DNA of 64,000 bases, taken from positions 1,228,054-1,292,053 of the forward strand of contig ML976660.1 of NCBI GenBank assembly GCA_010015655.1, in the 5' to 3' direction. The notes beneath the pieces are model-generated. The model saw nothing but the letters and a program-made list of their open reading frames with translations. It was not told the DNA's origin and did no database searches. Position numbers and translations under genes: made by a program. Source of the stretch: Bimuria novae-zelandiae CBS 107.79. Its lineage: Eukaryota > Ascomycota > Dothideomycetes > Pleosporales > Didymosphaeriaceae. Position 1 is the stretch's first letter. Every line of letters starts with the position of its first letter. Positions 23,322 to 36,358 of the stretch are shown piece after piece.

Positions 23322-25666
23322 ATGGCTATGGACCCTCCACCGCGACCGTCGAGCTCCCTCTTCGACGTCTTCCTGCGCCTGCGCCCTTCCAGATCAAACG
23401 ATGCGCGCTTCCTCACCGTCGAGGACGGCGAAGGCGCCCATCCGACCCACATTACGATTAAACCGCCTACGGATGACAAGCGGAAACGGGCTGTAGAGCG
23501 CTTTGCGTTCACGCAGGTTTTTGAGGAGGATGCGCGGCAGATGGAGCTGTTCAAGGGGATTGGGGTCGTGCCGATGATTGAGGGTGTGCTGGGCGCGAAT
23601 GGACATCATGGAAGAGATGGGTTGCTCGCGACACTGGGTGTTACTGGGTCTGGAAAGGTAGGAGAGACGATGCAGCAATGCGTGGGCATTGTATGCTGAA
23701 GCAGCGCAGAGCCACACGATACTAGGAACGAAGTCTCAGCGCGGCATCACACAGATGGCTCTCGATGTCCTCTTCCAGGCGACAGGAGAACAGCTGGTGC
23801 AGTCCTTCTACGGTGCACCTGCATTCACGTCTCTCGCAGCAGCAGACGTATCCGAAGCACACATGTTCACAGCGACCGCGTTCCTAGACTCCATGTACGG
23901 CAACGTGGACCAGTCGAGTTTCATCTCGCGCGGACAAGCTTCTGTGCCGGTACGTACCTTTTTTCCATATCTCCTTACATCTCCGTCTAACTTTCCTCGT
24001 CATCGCCTTCTCGCCTCCCTACGGAGGATGACTTGTATCCCATCCTCCAAGCCAGTTTCCCCAACAACCGCGCAAGCGCAGCTATCCACTCTATTCGCCC
24101 TGTAACCGGCGCTCTCTCCAGCATAACCAGAAGTGTCGCGGCCACAAGCTCACCCGAGAAAAAGGACTGCAGCTCGTTCATCACGAATGGCGGGTCGCGC
24201 TCAAACAAGGTCCCCCGACCGTCTACGATGCCCCAGTCGCCGAGCGTCGACGACATCGCTCTCCCCGTCGATGAAACCGCCGAGTACGCCATCGTCATCT
24301 CCATGTACGAGGTCTATAACGACCGCATCTTTGATCTCCTAACCGGCACCGTAACGAAGAGCAAGCACCCGAACGTGAAGCGCCGCGCGCTTCTCTTCAA
24401 GAGCACAGAGCAGAGCCCAGACCGCAAGGTCGTCGCGGGTCTTACGAAGATCATCTGCGGGAGCTTCGAGGAGGCGCTCATGGTGCTCGAGACGGGGCTG
24501 ATGGAGCGCAAGGTCGCGGGCACAGGGAGCAACGCCGTGAGCTCGCGCAGCCACGGCTTCTTCTGCGTCGAAGTGAAGAAGCGCGATATGCAGCGCAAAG
24601 GGCCCTGGTCAAGCAGCACGCTCACCATCGTCGACTTGGCGGGCTCCGAGCGTGCGCGCAATGCGAAGACGGCGGGCGAGACGCTGGCGGAAGCCGGCAA
24701 GATCAATGAGTCGCTCATGTATCTTGGGCAGTGCATGCAGATGCAGTCGGACCACCAGGCTGGCTCACGGGTACGTCCCTCCCACCCCCTCCTTCCCATG
24801 ATCTTCTCACCTGCTAACAATGGGGTTTATAGAACGTCGTCCCCTTCCGCCAATGCAAACTCACCGAACTCCTCTTCTCCAACTCCTTCCCCTCCCCCTC
24901 CGCCCGAACAACGCACTACCACCACCCCCAGAAGTCCATCATGGTCGTCACCGCCGACGCACAGGGCGACTTCAACGCCACCTCCCAGATCCTGCGCTAC
25001 TCGGCGCTCGCCCGCGAAGTCACGGTCCCACGCATCCCCTCGACCACCTCGGCCATAATATCCAGCACCACCTCCACCAGCGGGGCTTTAAAACCCGGGC
25101 TGACCTCCGGTCGCACTACGCCGTCCGGCCGCACGACCCCCTCCGCCGTCCTCGAAGAGCTCGAAGCCGCCCACGCCGAAATCGCCCGTCTCACCGCCGA
25201 CGTCGAAGTCTTCGCGCTCCGCCTCGCGGAAGAAACAGCGCGCCGCAAAGTGGCTGAGGCCAGCTGGTGCGCAGCCGAAGAACACATGCAAGACCTCGAG
25301 CAGGACATCCGCGACGAGTGCTTCGCGGAAACCGAGGCCGCCGTCGCCGCGGAGCGCCGTAGGTGGCAGGCCGCGCTGGACAACGAGCAAGACTCCCAGG
25401 CCGCGCACTTAGATTCTAAGATCGACGTCGTGATTAAGGCGACGAGGGCGCAGATGCGGGATGTGGTTAAGGTGTACGAAGATCCGGAGCCGGGGCTGAG
25501 AGAAAGGATGGAGGAGCTGGAGCGCGAGAACGAGGTGTTGAGGGCGAAGTTGGAGGTCAGGGAGAGGGAGGCCGCGCTTAAGAGTGCGAGCCCGGTGAAG
25601 AAATTGAGGGTGTTGAAGGGGAAGAGGTTCGAGGATCCTGCGCTCATGATGGGGTTGGAGGATTAG
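23322..25666 (+). CDS. kinesin motor protein, kinesin-6-like
   Basis: The spliced model is 23322..23657, 23710..23949, 24027..24770, 24833..25666, giving 717 residues (749 if ATG 23226 is used). Motor motifs run in order: VFLRLRPS at the N-terminus, the P-loop GVTGSGKS split by intron 1 (residues 106-113), the YEVYNDRIFDLL loop, switch I as SSRSH, switch II as DLAGSE followed by INESLMYLGQC, and NVVPFRQCKLTELLF directly after intron 3. The long Ser/Thr-rich insertion before YEVYNDRIFDLL, and the P-loop reading GVTGSGK, point to the kinesin-6 (MKLP/Klp9) type, which acts on the spindle midzone. After the motor come a Ser/Thr-rich linker and a coiled coil (about 575-700). Intron 2 ends in GAG, the weakest site in the model. 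Confidence 0.88.
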
Positions 25667-26188
25667 ACTAGGCGATCTGGGTTCGAGTGATGTACTGCGG
25701 TGACGACGACTGTGAAAGAGATATGATCGCATGGGCGGCGTTGGGATGGTGTGCTTGCTTCCTGGATGTTGTCATTGGATACCACAGCAGTTGCTTTTCC
25801 CAGTTTCTATATGCCTGTTAGCGTATGCGTTAATGATTCGCTTTTCCTCACTGCGGATGCTCAAGCGGAAAGAGATGTGATGTTGTTCGTAGGGGAGGAA
25901 TTCCCAATCGTTGGACTTGGTCCCTTCTTCGTAAGTCGTATCATGCTACCCTAGATATTTTCACCCAACCCCGAGCGTTAACACACCACCCCACGTCCCC
26001 AGCTGCCGCAGATCTCATATGCTGCCGACACAGCGTCTTTTGGTGTGTTCGCCCCGGCTAACCCCCAACTCCAATCTCCGTTGCCATGCTGCCGTTCCTG
26101 AAAGGTAGTCTATCCGAGAAATGAAGTCCCCGCCTACATGCCATGCCGTATGGTAGTAATGCCGCAGCCACATCGCTTCACGCTGCTA
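25667..26188. other. 3' intergenic between convergent genes
   Basis: The kinesin and methyltransferase genes both end here. No coding signal is seen. Confidence 0.55.
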
Positions 26189-27541
<1,353 letters not shown>

Positions 27542-28089
27542 GACGAGGTTCGGGAAAAGATAAAGAAGAAAATTTCCAGAGATAGAAGGTTCGACTGAGG
27601 GTGCCTGCCTGGGATGGTTACTGAGAGAAAATTCAACGCACGGTCCACTGGGTCCCGCCCACAGCTACATAGTGCCCCGCTAAACCCGAAAACCACTCTA
27701 GGCCCAAAATGTCGGTTCTTCTCTACACCATAAAACGGAACGGCGATGAACACGCTGAAATACAATTTTCTAAGATGTACTATGATTGCTCGTTACAAAT
27801 TGAGTGGCGCTAAACAGCAAGATACCGCCCTTCTGCTGAGTCGTACTGAGAGGGGTATATCGTTCCATTTTGAACAGCACCCTCCGGTCGTACAATCATC
27901 ATGTCGTGGTCTCGTAACAGTGGTCATTCCAAATCTTTTCTCCCACTTGCATCGCTGTCCTTGCATTCTTACGTCCCCACAGTTCAATTTCGGTCGCTTT
28001 TGAAATATCGAAGAATTAATGACGAGGTAGGAGATATACGTAGGAAAGGCGGCGTCGTGCCTTCTTGTGTGAGACCTCGTGACTGTCAC
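27542..28089. other. intergenic
   Basis: Promoter side of the methyltransferase gene and 3' flank of the gene ending at 28090. No coding signal. Confidence 0.55.
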
Positions 28090-30228
28090 TCATCGAACCC
28101 GTATCTGGTGGAAGATCTCGATAAAGCTCCGTGCGTCTTTGCCCAAAAAGTTAGCAGCTTTCAACGTTGCTGGGAGGGTGTCATACCTCTGGCCGTGGTG
28201 AACGTTAGTTGGTATTTACCAGACGAACTCTTGGGCAACTTGTACCCATCGGTGAACATGTAAGGATGAAGCTCACGGAACTGAATCGTCTGCGCATCAA
28301 TGCGCTTCATCCAGCCCCTGTGCCCAATATACTGAGTGACGAATGCGGTCCAAATTGGGACGGTCGTCAATGGCCCACGGCGGGGCGTAGCCTCGAAGCG
28401 TACACACCCCGAGTCGGTATCACGGAAGATGCGGAAGGCGTGTCGGTATGCGTTGTCTTGGACCTCACTGTAGGGTTTAGTCTTGCTGTTTCAAACGTCG
28501 GGAATAGTATGCCTTACCCGCCAAACTCCTCTCGCTCACCCGGCTGGAAGAAGTCTTCAAGCCCCGGCGGGGTCGGCGTGTCATCTTGTCGCTTCATTGC
28601 GACCATGGTGCTATAGAACAACACCATACCTAGAAAGATCAGCTCCTGTTCATGACTAGATCCGGAAACGTACGCTCGTAGAGCGTGAACCTCAAGTTGG
28701 CCCAGAGATCAAGCCCTCCGTCCTCACGGTTGACACGACACAGCTGCAAGCTTGATTCAGCCCGCAAGACTTTCAGCCCAGTCAGGGGGAAACAGTATCT
28801 CATTTTCCGCCCATGCTCGTGGGTTAAGAATAGGATCCTTGCTCGATTGTCGCCAGATCGCCAGTAAAGCCGCACCCAGACATTCGTCGCTTCGAACGGG
28901 CTAAGACGAGTTAGTGAGGTTTTTTGCGGTCCGCGGTCCTCTTACAGTTCAAGCACTTTCTCAAAACCATCATTTTGAAGTAGTTCAATTGCTTGAGGTT
29001 CGTCTCGTCCAAGACACCGGGTTCTGGAACGCGTTAGCCTAGAATGGACTCCACGGCCTGACAGTCGCATACGTTTGCCCAAGAGTCTGAAAGGGCGTGG
29101 AGGAGTGCCGTCCATCCAGAATCTTCATCGCCCAGTGTGCAACTGGCCCACCTGAGTCGTTCGAATGGGTTGAGTAGGTGTGAGAAGATGCATTGGAATA
29201 GGTCGGTGATTGCGGTACTTCTGGTACGATCGGTGGTATGAAAGGTATATCCCCTATTCCACCGTACACAGGCGAGCGTGGGGGAAGCGGCGGAGGTGGT
29301 GGTGGTGGGGGCTGTGGATAATGTTGATGATAGACTGGGTATGTCGAGCCTCGATCAACGGTCGGCCTTGGGGGCAATGGTGGGTTGTGGTGGTGATATG
29401 GCTGTGGTGTGCGAGGCGCTGTTGGATAGGGACTTAGTGATCTGTACGGACTCTGACGGTAGTACTCGTAGATGCTATGCGTCTGTGGAAAGTACGAATG
29501 CACGTCTTGGTACAAAAAAGAATTCATCGTTCCGTTGCGAGCATCGCGAGTTGCCAAGCGGAGGGGTCCTTAGGAGAAGGCGGGATAGAGGCTAAGAACA
29601 GGAAGAGAGGAGAACGCAAGCATACCATGTGCACGTGGATCCACCGAAAGCCTGCTAAAGTAATCTTCTATTGGCGGCTCCTGTTTCTTCAGTATCTTCG
29701 ATAGCCGAGCACGGATGTGGTCGACCTCTCCGTTCTCTTCATTGCTATTCGTCGTTAAACAGGTCAATCACAGGCCACCACGACAACCTACCTCCGCAAA
29801 ATATCATGTAAGCCTTGTAGATAGGTTCTATACATTTCTAATCGTGAACTTAAAGGGATACCTTGTGCCCGCATTTCGTCGCACGCGTCTTCCCAGATCT
29901 GTGCATACGGTGGGGTGCCAGGGAATGCCCCAGGGTGTTGTCGCGCCTTTCGCTTCGACTTGTTGAATATGTTGCGGAGGTCATCCAGCGTATAACCCAG
30001 GCTTGGGAGACAGATTTCGAGATCGCGCAAGATGCGGCCGGCGCGCCTGCCATGGCGTGACAATTCCAGGTCTTCATGCAGTACGTCGAGGGCGCTTGAG
30101 ATGGCGAAAAGTTCGGCGATGTCGCCCTTGATTTCCTTTGAGTACTGTGGAATCTCGCCTAGGAACGTACTGAGCCCGGTCGCCGTGTCCTGCGCTTCCT
30201 TGGCGTATTCGCGGAGCTTCCAGTCCAT
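28090..30228 (-). CDS. eight-exon fungal protein of unknown function
   Basis: Exons: 30228..29792, 29744..29626, 29568..29073, 29023..28946, 28900..28674, 28629..28518, 28467..28220, 28157..28090. All seven introns (44-62 bases) join in frame to give 594 residues. The N-terminal 145 residues are helical (MDWKLREYAKEAQDTATGL, then LFAISSALDVLHEDLELS), like the helical N-terminal regions common in fungal signalling proteins. A Tyr/Pro/His-rich low-complexity centre follows, with a run of eight Pro. The C-terminal third is compact, with VWVRLYWRSGDNRARILFLT, WMKRIDAQTIQFRELHPYMF and a final FIEIFHQIRVR helix, resembling a PH-like fold. Two introns end in AAG. I do not know the function; a scaffold or membrane-recruitment role is a guess. 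Confidence 0.8.
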
Positions 30229-31335
30229 GGTGAATCGCGTGATAGGATTTCTTCAAGCGGGGAAGAAGACTACGGCATCGGTGAGCCCGCAGTTCGCAAG
30301 ACAACGGAAGAATTGGAACAAAGGATGGACAGGTGGCAGGCTGGAAATGAGCGTCTCTGGCGTGGGACATGCAGCTTCAGAGCGAGGGACAGGCTGTTGA
30401 CGTGTCCAGCAAGGCAAGCCGATGCACACCAATCCCAGGTTTATGCCGACGGAAACCCTGTATCGTGCTGCACGTTATAATCAAGTCCGACCGCTGCGAT
30501 TGTCCAACTCTTTGCGTTTTGCCTTCTTGCGCGTTCTTTTTGGCCCCCAAACATGAAGTTTTTGTTCCTCGTGCGGGCCACTTTTTCCATGCAGTCCGGT
30601 GTGCTGAGTGATGAGACCGCCTTCATCCGCGCGGCATGCAAGACCAATTTAGCAGCCTCGGGTGACGGTCCAAGAGCATGCGGCACGGCTGAGATGACCG
30701 CATCCATCACGTATCAAGTGTGGAAGCGCCCCGCATCTTTGCCTAGGTAATCTGCAGCAACTCTTCGTAAAACGTCTGATTACTGATGGAAACGAGCTTC
30801 TGCCTGATCGGGCGTAGGTAAAGCTATGTTAGTCGAGCATGGTAAGCAACGGAATCGTCAGATTAAAGAACAACTCATCAAAGAGCTGTATCTATGTGCC
30901 GATGAAGTCGGAGCGCTTCTCCACGGCTCTCGTTTGCGTCTGTGGTTGGACGGGAGGTGCGCTGCATCATGCAGTCCCTCTAGGCAGCAGTGCTCCTGCC
31001 AGGTGGATGTCGCTTCTCTCAAGGCATTCAGAGCGCAACAACGAAGTCAAAAAGCGAAGTATAGCAGCTGTTGTAGACAGGTCGCACCTTTATAATAAAG
31101 GATAAAACAGGGCTGCGCCTCATTGTTCAGCGCCACTTTCTAGGTAGGCGACCGCCCTGAATGTCGACTTCATGCATCAACGCAATTGTGTGATGCAAGG
31201 CTATTTGCTATAGGCCTCTCGCGTTCTCTGGGGATCTAGAAGCCTGACCAGCCCCCGTAATCCCATGCTTGGGGGTCATCGGGCTGGCAGCGATGTTTTC
31301 CTTGCCTCAGCCTGGTGAAGCCCGTAATGCTTGTC
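30229..31335. other. intergenic, no gene seen
   Basis: Promoter of the eight-exon gene on the left and 3' flank of riboflavin synthase on the right. Small frames near 30441-30750 and 30826-31105 overlap on several frames and show no domain. Confidence 0.5.
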
Positions 31336-32144
31336 TTATTTCCCCAGCACCTTCAGCCTCTCGTCTACAAGCTTGGATACCATCTTCTCTAAGATGGCAA
31401 ACTCGCCATTCGCGGTGCCTTCGAAGTAGCCGGCTACGCTCTTCTCAACGTACTTGCCAACCTGGTCGACCTCCACATTGACCTCCTCACCCGCCTGCTT
31501 CGACGCAGTGACAACCTTCTCTTGTGTATAGGCGATGAGCATCACCTCCCAGAAACCCTCGGGCCCATCTATGACTTTTGTGACAGTCAAGCTCGCTCCA
31601 TCGATGGTGACGTATCCCTTCTCGACCACATATCGCAAGACGGCCGGGTCGCGGGGCTTGAAACGGAAGGTAAGCGCGTTTCCATCGGGAGTTACAGACT
31701 GTATGCTCGCGGTGGTATCCACGTGTCCCTGTACGAAGTGTCCTCCCATGCGCGTCGCTGCCGAAACAGCGCGCTCTAGATTTACCTTGGAGCCCTCCTT
31801 GAGTGATCCCAGGTTCGTTCGGCGGAGAGTCTCGGGAGCGACGCCGACTTTGAAAGAATTCTTATCGAATTCCGTCACGGTCAGACATGTTCCTGGGTCG
31901 CGGTTAGATCCGTGAAGCTTGAAGAGAAAGCTTCCCACCATTGACGCTGATGCTGTCTCCCAAGTTGGCATCTCCGAGAATGTCTTGCGCATTGCCAATA
32001 GTCAAAGACGTTCCGCCACCTCCGCTTGCCGTTTTGTCAAGCTGCTCTAAAGCAGTGACAGCTTGTTGTTGTCAGCCGTAATTGCGCGGTAGTTGGCATA
32101 ATCGAAAACTCACTCCCTATTATCTCAACAAGGCCGGTGAACAT
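31336..32144 (-). CDS. RIB5: riboflavin synthase
   Basis: Exons 32144..32114, 32061..31939 and 31892..31336 give 236 residues, the normal length. The start MFTGLVEIIGTVTAL is the signature N-terminus of riboflavin synthase, and its 31-base first exon is separate from the main ORF. The two lumazine-binding repeats are visible: SVNGTCLTVTEFD followed by RMGGHFVQGHVDTTA, and TIDGASLTVTKV. The enzyme converts two molecules of 6,7-dimethyl-8-ribityllumazine to riboflavin and a pyrimidinedione, the last step of the pathway. Intron 1 ends in AAG (position 32062). Without the second intron spliced out, an in-frame but wrong N-terminus is read, so the plain ORF start is misleading. It is divergent from the CoA-transferase gene. 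Confidence 0.97.
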
Positions 32145-32300
32145 GTCGAAAGAAAGGTGGGGTGACAAAAAGTGGAAGTGGTGGGGTCGAGATGCCTCGG
32201 TCGGCGCTGGAGCTTGGGCCGTTTGCGGGGAACTTCGGGGAACTTTCAGGGACGCGAAGTTGTTTCAATCTTACGACAGCTCGCGTCCAAGCTATCGACC
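32145..32300. promoter_or_regulatory. shared promoter between riboflavin synthase and CoA-transferase
   Basis: Only 156 bases separate the two divergent start codons, so both promoters must overlap here. I see no obvious TATA box or repeated operator. Confidence 0.6.
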
Positions 32301-33954
32301 ATGCTCGTCCGACCTTCCAGGCGTGCCATTTCTTCTTCAATTCCGCATCGTTGGAGCGATTGGCTTGGGAAGCGGCATAGAAGATGTCTGGCAACCCAAA
32401 CACCCACTGGAGACGGCTCCCTGCCACTTGCTGGCATCAAGGTCCTTGATATGACGAGAGTCTTGGCTGGTGTATGTCCAAGTATTGATTTCATCTTGGC
32501 TACCGTTGCTTACAATGTCCTAGCCATACTGTACTCAAATTTTAGGAGACCTTGGGTATGCGGCAGTCAACCGTATGAACCAACGTTCCGAAGTTGGGCG
32601 TCCCGGGAATAAAACTGACACCATTACAGAGCGGACGTCATAAAAATCGAGCACCCAACGCGAGGAGGTATGCATTCTTCAGATGCAGTTTGGATCTGGC
32701 GCTGATGAATATGCGCTAGATGACACCAGAGCTTGGGGTCCGCCCTACGCCAAATATGTCAACAGTGATCAAGAGGGACCGGGCGAGAGTGCCTATTATC
32801 TGGCTGTAAGTGTCTTAGGGAATACATCAATTTCGACTGACTGTAATTAGGTCAATAGGAACAAAAAGTCCATCGGCCTCTCGTTCGCTCATCCTGCTGG
32901 CGTCGACATCCTGCACCGTTTAGTGAAAGAATGTGACGTCCTCGTAGAAAATTATCTTCCAGGGTCGCTAGGAAAGTACGCCATGGACTACGCTACAGTT
33001 TCTAAGCTGAATCCAGCACTCGTCTATGCCAGTATCACAGGTTATGGGCAGACAGGCCCTTACAGCAACCGGGCTGGCTACGATGTCATGGTCGAAGCGT
33101 GTGTATGGAATGCCAATCCCTCAACAATGCTAATGTATTGCAGTGAATTTGGACTCATGCACATCACGGGCGCCCGCGATGGCCCTCCAGTAAAAGTTGG
33201 TGTGGCCGTGACGGATCTAACAACAGGCTTATACACCTCGAATTCGATCATGGCGGCACTGCTCAGTCGGATAAAGTCGGGAAAGGGTCAACACATTGAT
33301 GTGGCGCTCAGCGATTGCCAAACTGCTACGCTTGCCAACATCGCGAGCTCTGCTTTAATTAGTGGTCAGAAAGACTCTGGAAGATGGGGCACTTCGCATC
33401 GTGAGTTAACTGCCCATGTATATGCTATTCGAGACTCATATATTGCAGCCTCTATTGTGCCCTATAAGGCTTTCAAAACGTCCGACGGGGATATCCTCCT
33501 AGGCGGAGGCAACGATCGCTTGTACGGCGTCTTGTGCACAAGAATTGGCAAGCCGGAATGGATACTGGACGAGAGGTTTAAAACCAACGCTCTAAGAGTG
33601 AAGAATCGGGACACGTTAGAGGAGCTGATTGAGGCGGTGACAAGGACCAGGTCCACTGCCGAATGGCTTGAGGTACTGGAAGGCTGTGGTATGCCATATG
33701 CAGCCATCAACGATGTCCAAGGGACCCTGAATCACGATCACACCATTGCTCGGGGGATGGTACAGCAGATTGAGCACCCAGCCTGCGGTCCGATCAAACT
33801 GGTCAACACACCAGTGAAGTATTCAGAGTCAACGCCAGGGATCAGAACGCCACCGCCCACGCTTGGTCAACATACAGATGAGATACTCCGTGATACTCTT
33901 GGGATGGGCCCAGAAGATATTGAGAGCTTACGTAGTGAGGGGGTCGTAGCGTAG
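32301..33954 (+). CDS. mitochondrial class III CoA-transferase (CaiB/BaiF, SUGCT-like)
   Basis: Exons: 32301..32471, 32524..32555, 32630..32667, 32720..32805, 32851..33098, 33144..33954, giving 461 residues. The small exons 2 and 3 restore the family core TRVLAG|PYCTQILGDLG|ADVIKIEHPTRGDDTRAWGPPY. Then come NRNKKSIGLSF, a GYGQTGPYSNRAGYDVMVEA block, and GPPVKVGVAVTDLTTGLY, where the Asp is the likely catalytic acyl acceptor of the family. The Arg/Ser-rich, acid-free N-terminus (about 35 residues) is a mitochondrial presequence. The closest known type is succinyl-CoA:glutarate CoA-transferase, but the substrate cannot be read from sequence. The 45-base fifth intron has no stop and keeps frame if retained. 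Confidence 0.9.
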
Positions 33955-34197
33955 ACACACAAAAGATAGAGCCGTTCATAAATAGAATGAAACAGCACAG
34001 AGCGCCCTTCTGCAGTGGTTGTATTTACGAAGCTGCTCCAGTGTCGTCCCTGGGCGTGCCTGCCACGCTAAGCCTCATCTTGCAAGCATCTGCGCTGATC
34101 GACCCCATCGCGAACTATTCGTCCCTCCAACCATTACATACAAGCACAAACAACCTATCCTTCGCAGCGACACTGTCGCAAACATTCGTTCTATGAG

Positions 34198-35763
34198 ATG
34201 GACCCACCAAATTCCAGGAAACCGGAGACTGCAGCGCCCAATCGCCCTAATTCGACGAGCGGCGCAGATTCCCAACCTACCGTCTCCACGTCCACGTCGC
34301 ATCCCACGCCAAAAGTACCCATACCACCCCCGGCATGGGCCTCACAGAACGCAGCTGCCTCAGCATCAAATTCTGGCGGCCCTTCCTTTCCCCAATTTTC
34401 CGCTGCGACAGCCGAGATTCTTAAGAGGTTGCAAGCAAACCAGGGAAATGCGACCGCTGGATCCGCAGCTTTTGAAGCTAAGCGCGCAGAAGTATTACAA
34501 AATTATGTGACTAGCGACAAGCTTCCGACGCCTCCGCCAGTCGCCGGTAGTGGAAGAAGGGGCAGAGGTGGAAGGGTTGGGACGCCATTGAAGGCAGAAG
34601 GCGGCGTGGGCTCGACAGGGTCGACGCCTGCTTCTGGGAGGGGTTCAGGGCGAGGTCGAGGGAGGGGCAGGGGCGGTGGGAGAGGAGGGAAGAGGAAGCG
34701 AGCCGAGAGCGTGGACAGCGATGTGAATTGCGCCGCATCTGGACTTCTGCGTTACAGTAGACTGACCTGGAACAGGACGACTCCGACATTTCTTCCTCAT
34801 ATACGCCGTTGGTGACGCGCACCAAATCTGGCCGCAATGTGAACAAGCCCGTCGCATTCGTTCCTACGATACCTGAGCCCACGCAAAGTGTTAAACGCCG
34901 GAGATCCACAAAAACTATCCTCGCTGCGCAGTGTAAAATCTGTCACCGCGGTACGGATCCTGGCAACAATCGCATTGTGTTTTGCGACAGCTGTAGCACA
35001 GCTTATCACCAATATTGCCATGACCCCCCGATTAGCAACGAGGTGGTCAACGTACTGGAGAAGGAGTGGCTATGCGGGCCCTGCGAGCGATCAAAGCAGA
35101 ACGTGGTCGAAGGAACAGAAGGTCTTACCGCAGCGGAAGGCCTATCCATAGACGAGGTAAGCCCCCACGTCCTTCCTACCACATACTCACTAACATCCCC
35201 TCCAGAAACGAGCCTACTTCCAGACTCTTTCGCAATCACGACTGGTATCCCTCCTTCTCCATGCTACTATACGGCACCCAGAACTCCCCGTCTTCCCACC
35301 CAACGTCCACGATCTCCTTCCAGCCGTCCCCGCACCCTCCTCCTCGAAACCCTCAATACCCAAGCCCGTCCCACAGCCGTCAAAACCGCCCCTCAACGGC
35401 TCTACAAGCGGAACAATGCGCTCCCAATATCTCACAAACGCAAGCGGCTCCGACATCGACCCCTCAGAAGCACAGCTCCTCGGCGAAATGAGCTCCCACC
35501 GCCCAGCCCCTAACCACGCACCCAACGGCGGTCTCGACCAAGACGACTACGACGACGGCTACAACACCGATCCTCCCGCGCACTACCCGAAGCCTGGGAA
35601 CGGGGTCGCGCGCACGCTGCGCTCCGAGTCGGAGGACCTCCAGTGGCTCGTGGATGATAACTTCGAAGTCTTCTCGCACGGGTGGAAGGGCGACGGGTCG
35701 GGCTTGGGCGCGGACGGCGTGCTGGCTGATGCGATGGGCGAAGAGGATCTCGGGAAGGCGTAG
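34198..35763 (+). CDS. PHD-finger protein ending at an in-frame TAG
   Basis: Exons 34198..34722, 34776..35156, 35206..35763 give 487 residues. Order: a Ser/Pro/Thr-rich disordered N-terminus, a short helical segment (FSAATAEILKRLQANQG), an RGG/GR-rich basic stretch (about 120-170) likely to bind nucleic acid, then a Cys4-His-Cys3 PHD finger (CKICHRGTDPGNN...VFCDSCSTAYHQYCHDPP...WLCGPC) of the kind that reads histone H3 tails, followed by a long acidic and Pro-rich tail. The protein is presumably nuclear and chromatin-associated. The TAG at 35761 is followed in the same frame by 85 more sense codons of consistent acidic composition (next entry), so this stop may be a recent mutation, a readthrough site or a sequence error. 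Confidence 0.85.
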
Positions 35764-36021
35764 GACGTCGGCAATCCGCTTATGCAGAAGAGCAGTGGGT
35801 GGGCGCGGGCTGTGGGCGGGAAAAGGGTGAAGCGCGTGAGGTTCGCGGATGAGGTTGATGTATTCGACCTGTCCGAGCAAGAGGATGAGAGTGGGGAGGA
35901 GAGCGATCTGAGCAGTGTGTTGAGCGAAATGGATGAAGATGAAATGGAGAACTTGCTCGAAGAGGCGGGACGCAGATATGAACGTAGGATTGAGAGCGCG
36001 CGCGGGGCTGGCGTGCGCTGA
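35764..36021 (+). other. in-frame coding-like extension of the PHD gene after TAG
   Basis: In the same frame as the preceding exon, 85 sense codons run to a TGA at 36019-36021. The translation has a basic patch (GGKRVKRVRFADEVDVFDL) and then a dense Glu/Asp/Ser segment ending in helical residues (EDEMENLLEEAGRRYERR), matching the style of the upstream tail. A splice around the TAG would need a 28-base intron, shorter than any other here, so I reject that. Confidence 0.55.
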
Positions 36022-36358
36022 GGGCATTGTCTATGATATCAAATGTCATTCTATGGCTCCTGCGCCCATCTGTATGACTCGTGTGCATAAATTCGTTGCT
36101 TGCTTGAGAGTGCTGAGGAAGAGCTCCCGGGTATGGTAGTACGACGTAGACGCCCACGGTGAACTGGAGACCTTCACACCTCCGGACCTCGGGTGCTGCT
36201 TGTCCACGTAGGGAGTGGGGCAAATAACTGAATAGGTTTCTTCACATCTGAATGATTTGTATCGAATATAACTGGTATCAACTTAACGCCCCCACCGCCG
36301 CAAAAGCAGTGACTCCCCATTCCCAACTCTAATCAGCATATATCTAGCAACGCATTCC
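36022..36358. other. short intergenic between convergent genes
   Basis: 3' flanks of the PHD gene and RRP3. No coding signal. Confidence 0.6.

Noticed and set aside
35757..35789. a 28-base intron removing the TAG of the PHD gene
   Set aside because: GT and AG are present but the length is below any plausible fungal intron and there is no branch site.
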